From contig CANRQE010000003.1 of the NCBI GenBank assembly GCA_947632705.1, positions 1 through 64,000 on the forward strand: DNA of 64,000 nucleotides, written 5' to 3'. This document shows positions 9,022 through 19,412 of the stretch, one piece after another. Both the position numbers and the translations under genes were made by a program. Below the pieces are notes generated by a model. That model was not told where the DNA came from and searched no databases. It worked only from the letters and a program-made list of their open reading frames with translations. This DNA is from an uncultured Coprococcus sp. Lineage in GTDB: Bacteria; Bacillota; Clostridia; Lachnospirales; Lachnospiraceae. The stretch's first letter is position 1. Every line of letters begins with the position of its first letter.

Positions 9022-9160
9022 ATACCATAAAAGCGTGAATAAATCTACCGCTCCCAGTTTCGGACTACACCTTACACCGCAAACGGAAAAATTACACCTC
9101 AAAAGCGCACTTTTTAATCTTTTCTCGGCTTTGTATTAAACTCTGCAAGGTGATATCTAA
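9022..9160. repeat. Repeat copy D (truncated; promoter segment plus 3'-end relic)
   Basis: ataaaagcgtgaataaatctaccgct ... ctttgtattaaactctgcaaggtgatatct. Confidence 0.68.
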
Positions 9161-9329
9161 AAAATTTAATTATCCTTATATCAGGATAACACATATCAAT
9201 TCAAAAGACATTAAACATTGAATATCTTTTGTAGAATTTTTCTTTTCGGCATATATTTGCTTTTTTCCCTGAAAGTCGTTATGATAAACATATAACGTTC
9301 AACATAAACCCATAAACGGAGTACGGCAG

Positions 9330-10391
9330 ATGAAGATTTATGAATACCTTTACGATTATACAAATATCAGCTTTTCCTTTATATCCGATGATACAGAAAA
9401 AATCCTGTACTTCGATATAGAGACAACCGGATTAAATCCCAAATACTCAGACCTGTATATGATCGGATATGGATTTCAGGTTCAAAAGCAGTTTAAAATT
9501 ATCCTGTTGTTTAATGACGACGGCTGTTCCGAACCGGAAATGCTTGCATATTTCAACAAGCAGGTATCCTCTTTTGAATATCTTGTAACATATAATGGCG
9601 ATATGTTTGATATTCCTTATATTCTGGAAAAATACAGTCAGTTTGAGCAGAAAACGGATATTTCACGTTTAAACAGTTATGATATCTATCGTATCATGCG
9701 GCCATTCAAAAAGCTGCTTCATCTGAATTCCATGAAGCAGCACGATCTGGAAGACCTGCTGGATTATCGTCGTTCGGAATTTATACCCGGAGGAGATTTA
9801 ATAAAAGAATACAGAGCCTATCTCACCTCCGGAAGCGAACATATACAAAATCATCTGTTATGTCATAATCGGGACGATATAGACGGACTGATCAGGATTA
9901 CAAATATACTGGCACTGCATGAAATTTATTCCGGAAAGTTTGATGTTTTAAAAATGAATCAGGACGAAAATCAGGCCGTCTTTGTCCTGCAGGTTCCCAG
10001 ACTGCCATTTCGTCTTACATATGGTCATCCAAACCTTTATCTGAATGGCCGGGATACAGAACTCAATGTCAGAATTCCCGTGCAAACCTGTAAACTGAAA
10101 CACTACTTTGACGACTACCGCAATTATTATTATCTTCCATTAGAAGATACGGCAATCCATAAATCAATTGCAGAATATGTCGATTCTGATTATAAAAAAA
10201 AGGCGACAAAAGCAACCGCCTACTGTTGGAAAGAAGGAACCTTTCTTCCGCAATCTCATCCGCCTGTCGATCTATGCTACAAGCGTGATATCCATGAAAA
10301 AGAAAGCTTCCTTCTGCTTAGCCGGGATTTTCAGAATAATCCGGACGCACAAAAAGAATATATATGGAATCTTCTTAAATCCATCCGCTAA
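9330..10391 (+). CDS. YprB-like ribonuclease H-like exonuclease domain protein
   Basis: YFDIETTGLNPKYSDLYMIGYG (DEDD motif); LVTYNGDMFDIPYI; CHNRDDIDGL. Confidence 0.88.
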   Translation: MKIYEYLYDYTNISFSFISDDTEKILYFDIETTGLNPKYSDLYMIGYGFQVQKQFKIILLFNDDGCSEPEMLAYFNKQVSSFEYLVTYNGDMFDIPYILEKYSQFEQKTDISRLNSYDIYRIMRPFKKLLHLNSMKQHDLEDLLDYRRSEFIPGGDLIKEYRAYLTSGSEHIQNHLLCHNRDDIDGLIRITNILALHEIYSGKFDVLKMNQDENQAVFVLQVPRLPFRLTYGHPNLYLNGRDTELNVRIPVQTCKLKHYFDDYRNYYYLPLEDTAIHKSIAEYVDSDYKKKATKATAYCWKEGTFLPQSHPPVDLCYKRDIHEKESFLLLSRDFQNNPDAQKEYIWNLLKSIR

Positions 10392-10430
10392 AAAAGGACT
10401 GTACCTTATAAACCAAAGCACAGTCCTTTT
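10392..10430. terminator. Bidirectional intrinsic terminator
   Basis: aaaaggactgt...acagtcctttt between convergent genes. Confidence 0.8.
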
Positions 10431-10446
10431 CTGATATTTATTCGGT

Positions 10447-12669
10447 TTATTCCTCTGCCTTCTCAGCTTCCGCCGGTGCTTCTTCAACTGCCGGTGCTTC
10501 CTCTGCAACAGGCTCTTCTACTGGTGTTTCTTCAGCTGCCGGTGCTTCCTCTGCAGCATGATCTTCCGCCGGTGCTTCTTCAGCTGCCGGTGCTTCCTCT
10601 GCAGCAGGCTCAACTGCCGGTACTTCTTCAACTGCCGGTACTTCTTCAACTGCCGGTGCTTCCTCAGTAACAGACTCTTCTACTGCAGGCTCCGTCTCTT
10701 CTGAAACCTTTTTCGGTTCCGGGGCCGGAAGCAGCGCCTTGATACTCAGGCTGATTTTCTTTTCATCCGGCTTGAAATCTACAACTTTTGCTTCAATCTC
10801 CTGCCCAACCTTGAACACATCTTCCGGTTTTGCAATATGTTCATAGGAAATCTGGGATACATGCAGTAATGCATCTACGCCGGGCTCCAGCTCTACAAAT
10901 GCACCAAAATCAGTCATTCTGGCAACCTTACCGGTTACAATTGTTCCGACTGCATATTTTTCTTCTGCATTCAGCCACGGATTCGTCTCATCAAACTTCA
11001 GGCTCAATGCAATCTTTTCTCCCTTGATATCCTTGATAAAGGTCTTAACGACATCCCCTACCTTGAATACCTTCTTAGGGTTTTCAACTCTGCCCCATGA
11101 CATCTCGGAAATATGAAGCAAACCATCGGCGCCGCCCAGATCAATAAATGCACCAAAATCCGTTACATTCTTGACGGTACCTTCCACAGTCATACCTACT
11201 TCTATTCTGTCAAACAAAGCTTTTGCAGCCTCAGCTTTCCGTTCCACGATCAGCTTCTTTCTGTTACCGATAATTCTTCTCTTCTTTGGATTCGGATTCG
11301 GGCTGAATTCTATCAGTTGGAATTCAATTTCCTGATTCAGGTATTTGTCCAGATTCTTTTCATACACATCCGATACAAGACTGGCCGGAATGAATACCTT
11401 GGTCTCTTCATAGGAAACATTCAATCCACCGCTGACAACCTGTACCACTTTACCGGTAATAACTTCTCCGCTTTTATACGCTTCTTCCAGTTTTTCATTT
11501 ACCTTTTCCGCCAGAACTCTCTTATAAGAAAGAGAAACCTGTCCCTCACCGTCATTCGTCTTCAAAACCTTTACGGTAATCGGATCACCGACCTTTACAT
11601 ACTCAGTCAGGTCTGCATTCGGAAGATTCGTATATTCATTTCTTGAAATAACGCCATCGGATTTATATCTGATATCAACAACGATTTCATCAGGTTTAAC
11701 ACCAATGACTGTTCCTTCCACAATCTCTCCCTGTCTGATGGAAACCTTACTTTCATCATTTTCCAACATCTGTTCAAAACTCAACTCTGCCATGCTACTA
11801 TGAACCTCCTCAATAATATAATCTGGGGTAGATGCCCCCGCTGTAATACCTACCCGACTAACGGATTCAAAAGTAGTCAAATCCAAATCAACGAGTGTCT
11901 GTATATAGTAAGTATTCTCACATTCTTTTTTGCTAATATCATATAGCTTCTGAGTATTAGAGCTGTTTCTTCCACCAATCACGATCATTGCATCCACCTG
12001 CGAAGCAATTTGTTTTGCCTCCGCCTGTCTGAGTGCAGTAGCGTTACATATGGTTTCATAAACATTAACATTATACAATTTTTTTCGAATAATATCAACA
12101 ATATCTTTAAATTTATTATAATGAAAGGTTGTTTGAGACACAATACTATACTGCTGTTTTAAATTCCCTGCTTGTTCACCTGACGGAAAAACATGCGCTT
12201 TTGTTTCCAAACCCGCAACAAAGGCTTCCGCTTCCTCTGCCGATTGGATAATGACCGGCGGTCTGGTACACCAGCCCACAATTCCTTCCACCTCAGGATG
12301 CGAAGGATCCCCCACTATAATAATATTGGAACCTTTTTCACTGTCCGCATATACAATAGTATGGATTTTTTTTACAAACGGGCAGGTTGCGTCTATGATA
12401 TTTATTTTTTTGTTTTCTAACAGCTGGTAAACTTCCTTTTGCACTCCATGAGAACGGATAATGACAGAACCCGTTTTCAGGTTTTTCAATTCCTCCGCAT
12501 CTCCGATTACCCGTATTCCTTTGTCTGCCAGATCAGCAACCACCTCTTCATTGTGTATGATCGGCCCATAGGTGTAGACATTCTCTTTTCCTGTTTCCCG
12601 ATATGCAGTCTCGATTGCCCGTTTTACTCCGAAACAAAAGCCCGCAGATTTTGCCAGAATAACCTCCAT
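10447..12669 (-). CDS. ispH: 4-hydroxy-3-methylbut-2-enyl diphosphate reductase fused to S1 RNA-binding domains (IspH-RpsA)
   Basis: N-terminus MEVILAKSAGFCFGVKRAIETAY (IspH); four S1 domains; A/E/P-rich tail. Start at 12669 with GGGAGG. Confidence 0.93.
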   Translation of the reverse strand: MEVILAKSAGFCFGVKRAIETAYRETGKENVYTYGPIIHNEEVVADLADKGIRVIGDAEELKNLKTGSVIIRSHGVQKEVYQLLENKKINIIDATCPFVKKIHTIVYADSEKGSNIIIVGDPSHPEVEGIVGWCTRPPVIIQSAEEAEAFVAGLETKAHVFPSGEQAGNLKQQYSIVSQTTFHYNKFKDIVDIIRKKLYNVNVYETICNATALRQAEAKQIASQVDAMIVIGGRNSSNTQKLYDISKKECENTYYIQTLVDLDLTTFESVSRVGITAGASTPDYIIEEVHSSMAELSFEQMLENDESKVSIRQGEIVEGTVIGVKPDEIVVDIRYKSDGVISRNEYTNLPNADLTEYVKVGDPITVKVLKTNDGEGQVSLSYKRVLAEKVNEKLEEAYKSGEVITGKVVQVVSGGLNVSYEETKVFIPASLVSDVYEKNLDKYLNQEIEFQLIEFSPNPNPKKRRIIGNRKKLIVERKAEAAKALFDRIEVGMTVEGTVKNVTDFGAFIDLGGADGLLHISEMSWGRVENPKKVFKVGDVVKTFIKDIKGEKIALSLKFDETNPWLNAEEKYAVGTIVTGKVARMTDFGAFVELEPGVDALLHVSQISYEHIAKPEDVFKVGQEIEAKVVDFKPDEKKISLSIKALLPAPEPKKVSEETEPAVEESVTEEAPAVEEVPAVEEVPAVEPAAEEAPAAEEAPAEDHAAEEAPAAEETPVEEPVAEEAPAVEEAPAEAEKAEE

Positions 12670-12700
12670 CTCCTGTTTCCTCCCTGCATTCTGAAGTATA

Positions 12701-13357
12701 TTATTTTTTGGATGCCTCATCAATGATTGCGGCAACCACCTCTTCAATGCTCATATAGGAGCTGTCAATCAATACGGCATCCTCCGTCTGCTTAAGCGGA
12801 GCAATCTCCCGTTCCATATCCTGCTTATCTCTTGCAATGATGTCCGCCTCTATTTTCTCTAATACAGGCGTTTCACCTCTTTCTGACAATTCATCAAATC
12901 TGCGTTTTGCCCGGACCGCCGGGGATGCAGTCAGATATATTTTTGTTTCTGCATTTGGCAGAATATTACTTCCGATATCTCTTCCGTCCATAACAACGTC
13001 ATGTTCTGCTGCAAGCTTTCTTTGCAAATCCAGCAGTTTTTCCCGGACACATAAAAGCGCAGAGGCTTTCGACGCCATATTTCCAACCTCTTCCGTACGG
13101 ATCAGTCCGGTTACATTTTCATCATTCAGATAAACCTGCTGAACCCCGTTTTCATATTGAATGGATATGACAATATCTTTTATATCGTCAGCAACCGCCT
13201 GCGCCTGATCCGTATCCGTACCCTTCCGAAGCAGAAACAGGGCAACCGTCCTGTACATTGCCCCTGTGTCCACATAGATATATCCCAGCTTCTTTGCCAC
13301 AAGCTTTGCGATCGTACTTTTTCCTGCGCCGGCAGGTCCGTCAATTGCTATATTCAT
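12701..13357 (-). CDS. cmk: Cytidylate kinase
   Basis: MNIAIDGPAGAGKSTIAKLVAKKLGYIYVDTGAMYR; MDGRDIGSNILPNA. Confidence 0.96.
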   Translation of the reverse strand: MNIAIDGPAGAGKSTIAKLVAKKLGYIYVDTGAMYRTVALFLLRKGTDTDQAQAVADDIKDIVISIQYENGVQQVYLNDENVTGLIRTEEVGNMASKASALLCVREKLLDLQRKLAAEHDVVMDGRDIGSNILPNAETKIYLTASPAVRAKRRFDELSERGETPVLEKIEADIIARDKQDMEREIAPLKQTEDAVLIDSSYMSIEEVVAAIIDEASKK

Positions 13358-14612
13358 TTGTCTGTTCCTCCATATTATCTTCTTTTTCTATGCAGGACAA
13401 GCCTGCAAGTCTTCCGGTAGACCATGCAATCTGCAGATTAAAGCCGCCGGTCAAAGCGTCTACATCCATAACCTCACCGGCAAAAAATAATCCTTTTACC
13501 AATCTGGATTCCATTGTAGACGGATTGATTTCCTTTACACACACGCCGCCTTTTGTAATGATTGCCTCATCAAAGCCTCTGAGTGCATGAAACTGTATTT
13601 CGAATTTTTTTATACAGTTTATCAGATGTATACGTTCCTGCCTCGTGATGGAATTTACCTTTTTAAACGGATCAATACCGCTTCGTTTCACAATGATATT
13701 AATCAGCTTTACCGGAAGCAGATCTGACAGGGCATTTCTGAAATCTTTATTTCTATATTTCTCAAAATCTCTTAAGAGCCTGTCATCTAACATCTGTTCG
13801 TCCAGGGCAGGCTTCAGATCAATGTACATTGTGATTTCTTGGTTTAAATACGGATGTATATAGGCTGATGCCCTTAAAACCAGAGGCCCGCTAATTCCAA
13901 AATGCGTAAACAGCATTTCTCCCTGTTCGTCAAAAATCCGTTTCTTACCTGATCTGACAGACAAAACAACATTTTTTAATGACAATCCCATCAGCTCTTT
14001 ACAAAAGTCATCTTTTAACTCAAACGGGACCAGAGACGGCAAGGGTGCAATGACAGTATGTCCCAGTCCTTTCGCAAAGGTATATCCGTCCCCCGTAGAG
14101 CCCGTGAGTGGATAAGAGACCCCTCCGGTCGCAACAATGACTGCGTCTGCATAGAGTCTCCTCCCATCTTTCAGACAAACCCCGGTTACCCGTCTATCCT
14201 TACAAAGGATATCGGTAACCGTTGTATTTTGCAGAACCTGAATATTGGGATTTCTATTGATCAAGGTTTTGAAAATCCCGATGACATCTGAAGAATGATC
14301 GCTGGCAGGAAACACCCTGTCTCCCCGTTCAACCTTCGTCAAAAGCCCGGCCTTTTCAAAAAACTCTATGGTGCTTTGATTGTCAAAGGCATAGAAAGCA
14401 CTGTACATAAATTTGCTGTTCGTAACAACAGAGCGAAAGAAACGATCCTCCTCACAGGCATTTGTCAGGTTGCATCTGCCTTTCCCCGTTATAAACAATT
14501 TTTTTCCCAACCGGTCATTTTTCTCCAGTAACAGTACCTCCTGCCGCTCTCCGGCAGTAACGGCTGCCATCATGCCGGCAGCACCGCCGCCAATGATAAT
14601 GATTTTTCCCAT
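13341..14612 (-). CDS. NAD(P)/FAD-dependent oxidoreductase (HI0933/BaiN family)
   Basis: GGGAAGMMAAVTAGER; LFITGKGRCNLTNA; VDALTGGFNLQIAWSTGRLAG. Confidence 0.92.
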   Translation of the reverse strand: MGKIIIIGGGAAGMMAAVTAGERQEVLLLEKNDRLGKKLFITGKGRCNLTNACEEDRFFRSVVTNSKFMYSAFYAFDNQSTIEFFEKAGLLTKVERGDRVFPASDHSSDVIGIFKTLINRNPNIQVLQNTTVTDILCKDRRVTGVCLKDGRRLYADAVIVATGGVSYPLTGSTGDGYTFAKGLGHTVIAPLPSLVPFELKDDFCKELMGLSLKNVVLSVRSGKKRIFDEQGEMLFTHFGISGPLVLRASAYIHPYLNQEITMYIDLKPALDEQMLDDRLLRDFEKYRNKDFRNALSDLLPVKLINIIVKRSGIDPFKKVNSITRQERIHLINCIKKFEIQFHALRGFDEAIITKGGVCVKEINPSTMESRLVKGLFFAGEVMDVDALTGGFNLQIAWSTGRLAGLSCIEKEDNMEEQTNEYSN

Positions 14613-15256
14613 TACTGCATCCTCTTAATTTCAGAATCCGGAACCGCCGCAATCAGGCTGCATTCCTCGTCTAATATCAGATCAGGATCAATATCGCTGA
14701 TAATCTGGTTTCCTTTTTTTATAACAATAACATTCATCTTATATTTGTTTCTTAAATCCAGCATCCGGACAGATTTTCCAACCCACTCTTTTCTGACACC
14801 GAACTCCACGATATCTATATGGGCTTCGAGCTCAAACAGCTCATGAAAACTAGGATAAAGCAGTCTCTTTGCTGTATTAATACCTGCTTCCTTTTCCGGA
14901 TAAATTACCTGATCCGCTCCGACACGAAGCAGAATCTTCGCCATCTCATCACTGTCGCATTTCGCAAGAACATAAGGAACTCCTAGCTCTTTCGCCGTCA
15001 TAATGGTTATGGCACTGGCTTCTATACTGTGTCCCATAGCAACCACCACGCCGTCAATATTGTCTAAACCGACTTCCTTAATGGCTTCTGCATCCCGAAC
15101 GTTAATATTGACGGCACATGTTACCTGATCTGAAATTCTTTTAATACATTCGGGATCGTTATCGACTGCCAACACCTGTGCGCCTGCATCCATTAACGTA
15201 AGGGCAACACTGCTGCCAAATCTCCCTAATCCAAAAACTGCAAATGATTTTCTCAT
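14612..15256 (-). CDS. TrkA/KtrA family K+ uptake regulatory subunit
   Basis: RCK-N FAVFGLGRFGSSVALTLMDAG; next to a TrkH/KtrB membrane subunit. Confidence 0.92.
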   Translation of the reverse strand: MRKSFAVFGLGRFGSSVALTLMDAGAQVLAVDNDPECIKRISDQVTCAVNINVRDAEAIKEVGLDNIDGVVVAMGHSIEASAITIMTAKELGVPYVLAKCDSDEMAKILLRVGADQVIYPEKEAGINTAKRLLYPSFHELFELEAHIDIVEFGVRKEWVGKSVRMLDLRNKYKMNVIVIKKGNQIISDIDPDLILDEECSLIAAVPDSEIKRMQ

Positions 15257-15291
15257 ATTTCCTCCTGAAGCTTATGATCAAATAATCTATT

Positions 15292-16656
15292 TTAACCTAC
15301 AATAATCGTTTCTTCCGGATAATGCAGCAGATTCTTTCTGCTGTCCTGGGTATTAAATGCAATTGCCATAGAAATCGGACCAATCCTTCCAAGATACATA
15401 CAAATAATAATCATGATTCTTCCGGCTGCATTGAGGGTTGTCGTCACATCTCTTGATAATCCTACAGTTGCGATTGCACTGATTACCTCATATAAGCTAT
15501 CCACAAAACTCAGATTATTGGTTGCAAGCAGTAAAATCGTCATAAGCATAACTGTACCAAAGCTGATAAACACAATCGTAACTGCTTTTTTTACAACCAG
15601 CATCGGTATACTGCGCTTCATCACAACAATTTCATCCCGTTCTTTAATCATAGACAGAAACGTAAAAAATAAGACTGCAAATGTTACCGTCTTGATTCCG
15701 CCTGCGGTTCCGACCGGAGACCCGCCAATAAACATACAGAACATGCAAAATAAGGCTGTGTGTTCCTGTAAACCGCTTTGGGAAAAGGACGAAAATCCTG
15801 CCGTTCTTAATGTGACTGACTGAAAAAAGGAGTTTAGAATCTGATCTCCCGTGCAAAAGCCTCCAATCGTTTCCGGATTATTCCGTTCAAATAAGAAAAT
15901 GACAAGCGTACCGGTGAGAATCAACAAACCGGTCATGCAGACAGCAAGCTTGGTCTGAAGCTTCATGCTGTTCCAAAACATATGCGGCCGGATTTTCTTT
16001 TTCCGAATTTCACTGAATATCTCCAGAACATCCCACCAAACAACAAATCCGATTCCACCCATTATGATTAAAAGGGAAGTATTGATCAGAATCAACGGAT
16101 CAGATGTATATGACATCAGGCTTGCGTCACCTAAAATATCTATTCCTGCATTACAAAAAGCAGAAATGGAATGAAATACAGAATACCAGATTCCTCTTAA
16201 TACGCCGTAATCTTTACAAAAGGAAAAGCAGTAAACAAAGGCGCCAAGCGCTTCAATCAAAAGAGTTCCTTTAAAAACCCGGATTGTAAATCCCAAAAGG
16301 CCCTGCTTTGTATTCAGATTATAGGCATCCTGCATCAGTATCGTATTCTTCAAGGTAATTTTCTTTCTGAATAACAACATTAATAATGTGGTAATGGATA
16401 CGACGCCAAGTCCTCCGATCTGGATTAAGAGCAGGATCACACATTTTCCGAACAGGGTCCAGTGTGAAGCAGTCGTAACAACCGTTAATCCTGTCACACA
16501 GACAGATGTCGTGGCTGTAAACAATGCGTCCAGTATTCCTGTCGTTTCACCCTTTACAGTCGAAACCGGTAATAACAACAGTAACGTCCCTATCATAATT
16601 GTAAATAAAAAACCAAGTGCAATAATCTGTGTGGTAGTAAAACTATGTTTTTTCAT
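15292..16656 (-). CDS. TrkH/KtrB family K+ transporter membrane subunit
   Basis: TATTSVCVTGLTVVTT selectivity-filter region; GGSPVGTAGGIKTVT. Confidence 0.93.
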   Translation of the reverse strand: MKKHSFTTTQIIALGFLFTIMIGTLLLLLPVSTVKGETTGILDALFTATTSVCVTGLTVVTTASHWTLFGKCVILLLIQIGGLGVVSITTLLMLLFRKKITLKNTILMQDAYNLNTKQGLLGFTIRVFKGTLLIEALGAFVYCFSFCKDYGVLRGIWYSVFHSISAFCNAGIDILGDASLMSYTSDPLILINTSLLIIMGGIGFVVWWDVLEIFSEIRKKKIRPHMFWNSMKLQTKLAVCMTGLLILTGTLVIFLFERNNPETIGGFCTGDQILNSFFQSVTLRTAGFSSFSQSGLQEHTALFCMFCMFIGGSPVGTAGGIKTVTFAVLFFTFLSMIKERDEIVVMKRSIPMLVVKKAVTIVFISFGTVMLMTILLLATNNLSFVDSLYEVISAIATVGLSRDVTTTLNAAGRIMIIICMYLGRIGPISMAIAFNTQDSRKNLLHYPEETIIVG

Positions 16657-16700
16657 TTTGAATCTCTTTCAAGGATCTCTGCATGCCTTATATATAACAT

Positions 16701-16735
16701 AAAGAGACAGAACACAACTGGTGTCCGTCTCTTTT
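16701..16735 (-). terminator. Intrinsic terminator-like hairpin upstream of trkH / oadA 3' side
   Basis: aaagagacagaacacaactggtgtccgtctcttttt. Confidence 0.6.
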
Positions 16736-16754
16736 TGTTTATATGTTCTATGAG

Positions 16755-18161
16755 TTATACAGGATACGCTTTGCTTTCATCATCCACCAAAGACACATCT
16801 ACTTTTGTTTTCTGTGCTTCCCTCAGCTTGAAATAATCAAGTGCAACCTGCGGGAACAATGCATAGGACAAAACATCCTCATCCTGTTCTTTATACTGGA
16901 TCATTTCCTTCTCAATCTTATCCAGCTCATTTTCAATCAGATCTGCCGGACGGCAGGTAATCGGTTCCTTATCACCGATAACCTTCTTTCTGACCTCCGG
17001 ATCAACCGGCTTTACAGACTGACCGTATTCACCGGCAACCAAAGCCTTCGATTCCTTTGTACACATCTTGTATCTTTCGCCTGTTACAACGTTCAGCACT
17101 GCCTGCGTACCCACGATCTGACTGGAAGGTGTAACAAGAGGCGGTTCTCCATAATCCTTACGCACTCTCGGAACCTCTGCAAGCACTTCGTCAAATTTAT
17201 CTTCTGCATTCATTTCCTTCAGCTGTGATACAAGATTGGACAACATACCACCCGGAACCTGATATAACAGGGTCTTAACATCAACGCCCATTACCTTTGG
17301 ATTCAGCAATCCGCTCTTTAACCATTCTTCTCTCATCGGCTTGAAATAGTCGGCAATCTCAGCCAGCAGATTCTGGTCGAACCCAGGATCATATTCCGTA
17401 CCTTCAAAGGTCTTTGCCATAACCTCGGTTGCCGGCTGGCTGGTTCCAAGTGCCAATGGCGACATTGCCGTATCAATAATATCACATCCTGCTTCAACAG
17501 CCTTCAGATACGTCATGGAAGCCACACCGGATGTATAATGTGTATGAAGCTGTATCGGAAGGCTGGTACCCTCTTTTAAAGCCTGTACAAGTCTGGTTGC
17601 TTCATATGGTACAAGCAGACCGGCCATATCCTTGATACAGATGGAATCTGCTCCCATATCTTCTATCTTCTTTGCCATATCTCTCCAGTAATCCAACGTA
17701 TATGCATCGCCTAACGTATAGGAAAGCGCTACCTGTGCATGTCCCTTTTCTTTATTACATGCCCTGACTGCAGTCTGGAGATTCCTGATATCATTTAAAC
17801 AGTCAAAGATCCTGATAATATCAATACCGTTTGCAATTGATTTCTGGACAAAATATTCCACTACATCATCTGCATAATGGCGGTATCCCAGAATATTCTG
17901 TCCACGGAACAGCATCTGGAGCTTTGTTTTCTTAAATCCGTCTCTGAGCTTTCTTAATCTGTCCCACGGATCCTCTTTCAAAAATCTGAGAGACGCATCA
18001 AAGGTTGCTCCGCCCCAGCACTCCACGGAATGATACCCTACCTGATCCATTTTATCAATGATCGGGAGCATCTGTTCTGTCGTCATACGGGTTGCAATCA
18101 AAGACTGGTGTGCGTCACGTAATATTGTCTCGGTAATCTTTACCGGTTTTTTATCTGCCAT
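16755..18161 (-). CDS. Carboxyltransferase: oxaloacetate decarboxylase alpha / pyruvate carboxylase subunit B
   Basis: ITETILRDAHQSLIATRMTTEQMLP; LFRGQNILGYRHY; LPIQLHTHYTSGVASM. Confidence 0.94.
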   Translation of the reverse strand: MADKKPVKITETILRDAHQSLIATRMTTEQMLPIIDKMDQVGYHSVECWGGATFDASLRFLKEDPWDRLRKLRDGFKKTKLQMLFRGQNILGYRHYADDVVEYFVQKSIANGIDIIRIFDCLNDIRNLQTAVRACNKEKGHAQVALSYTLGDAYTLDYWRDMAKKIEDMGADSICIKDMAGLLVPYEATRLVQALKEGTSLPIQLHTHYTSGVASMTYLKAVEAGCDIIDTAMSPLALGTSQPATEVMAKTFEGTEYDPGFDQNLLAEIADYFKPMREEWLKSGLLNPKVMGVDVKTLLYQVPGGMLSNLVSQLKEMNAEDKFDEVLAEVPRVRKDYGEPPLVTPSSQIVGTQAVLNVVTGERYKMCTKESKALVAGEYGQSVKPVDPEVRKKVIGDKEPITCRPADLIENELDKIEKEMIQYKEQDEDVLSYALFPQVALDYFKLREAQKTKVDVSLVDDESKAYPV

Positions 18162-18247
18162 TTCTAACCCTCCTGTATAATTTGCATCTGTTATTTTCTT
18201 TATCTGAACTGATATTGTATATTGATATTCCCTTTGTCATATCAGAA

Positions 18248-19375
18248 TTAGATTCCAAAGATTGCAAGGAACGTACCTGCTGCAACTGCAGTACCGATAA
18301 CACCTGCTACATTCGGTCCCATCGCATTCATCAAAAGGAAGTTCGTCGGATCATACTGTGCGCCTACCTTCTGTGATACTCTGGCTGCCATAGGAACAGC
18401 CGATACACCTGCAGAACCGATCAATGGATTTACTTTTCCTTTGGTTGCCCAGCACATTAACTTACCAAACAGGACACCGGCCGCCGTACCGAATGCAAAT
18501 GCCACAAGACCAAGGAATACAATCTTTAAGGTACTGATCTGCAGGAATGCCTCTGCGCTGGTGCTGGCACCGACGGAAGTTCCAAGCAGAATAACTACAA
18601 TATACATCAACGCATTGGATGCTGTTTCCGTCAGCTGTTTTACGACTCCGCATTCCCTGAACAGATTTCCCAACATCAGCATACCGACAAGCGGAGCCGT
18701 GGTTGGAAGAATCAAAACCACAACAAGCGTAACAATCACAGGAAAAAGAATCTTCTCCAATTTTGTTACAGGACGGAGCTGCGGCATCTTGACCAACCGC
18801 TCTTTCTTCGTGGTCAGGGCTTTCATAATCGGCGGCTGGATAACGGGTACGAGTGCCATATAGGAATATGCAGCTACGGCAATCGGTCCAAGCAGGGTAC
18901 CTCCCATTCCCAGCTTTCCTGCAAGGTAAATGGATGTAGGACCGTCTGCACCGCCAATAATAGAAATTGCCGCTGCTTCTTTTGCATTAAAGCCCATCAG
19001 GAATGCAAGAAAATATGCTCCATAGATACCGAACTGTGCCGCCGCACCTAAAATAAAGCTTTTCGGATTGGCAATCAGCGGACCGAAATCCGTCATCGCA
19101 CCTACGCCCATAAAAATCAGGGACGGAAGGATACTCCACTCATCCAGCAAATAAAAATAATGTAATAAACCACCTTCAGCCATTATGTCCGGAAACATAT
19201 TAACCAAAAACATACCAAATGAGATTGGAACAAGCAGCAGTGGTTCAAAACCTTTGGCAATTGCAAGATACATGAAAACAAAAGCTACAAGAATCATCAC
19301 GTAGTTTTTCCAGTCAAGATTTGCAAAGCCGGTCTGACTTGCTAAATTTTGCAAAACGTCTATAATACTACTCAT
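18248..19375 (-). CDS. Sodium ion-translocating decarboxylase beta subunit (OadB/MmdB/GcdB family)
   Basis: [41 protein letters not shown]. Confidence 0.95.
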   Translation of the reverse strand: MSSIIDVLQNLASQTGFANLDWKNYVMILVAFVFMYLAIAKGFEPLLLVPISFGMFLVNMFPDIMAEGGLLHYFYLLDEWSILPSLIFMGVGAMTDFGPLIANPKSFILGAAAQFGIYGAYFLAFLMGFNAKEAAAISIIGGADGPTSIYLAGKLGMGGTLLGPIAVAAYSYMALVPVIQPPIMKALTTKKERLVKMPQLRPVTKLEKILFPVIVTLVVVLILPTTAPLVGMLMLGNLFRECGVVKQLTETASNALMYIVVILLGTSVGASTSAEAFLQISTLKIVFLGLVAFAFGTAAGVLFGKLMCWATKGKVNPLIGSAGVSAVPMAARVSQKVGAQYDPTNFLLMNAMGPNVAGVIGTAVAAGTFLAIFGI

Positions 19376-19412
19376 TTAGTTGTTTCCTCCTATCAGATTT
19401 TTTATCGGCAGA

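Noticed and set aside
10476-10670. Plus-strand ORF MLLQLPVLPLQQALLLVFLQLPVL...
   Set aside because: Antisense shadow of the repetitive A/E/P tail of the IspH-S1 protein.
15413-15823. Long plus-strand ORFs opposite trkH, oadB, ftsK and others
   Set aside because: Antisense shadows of well-supported genes; no RBS or domain support.
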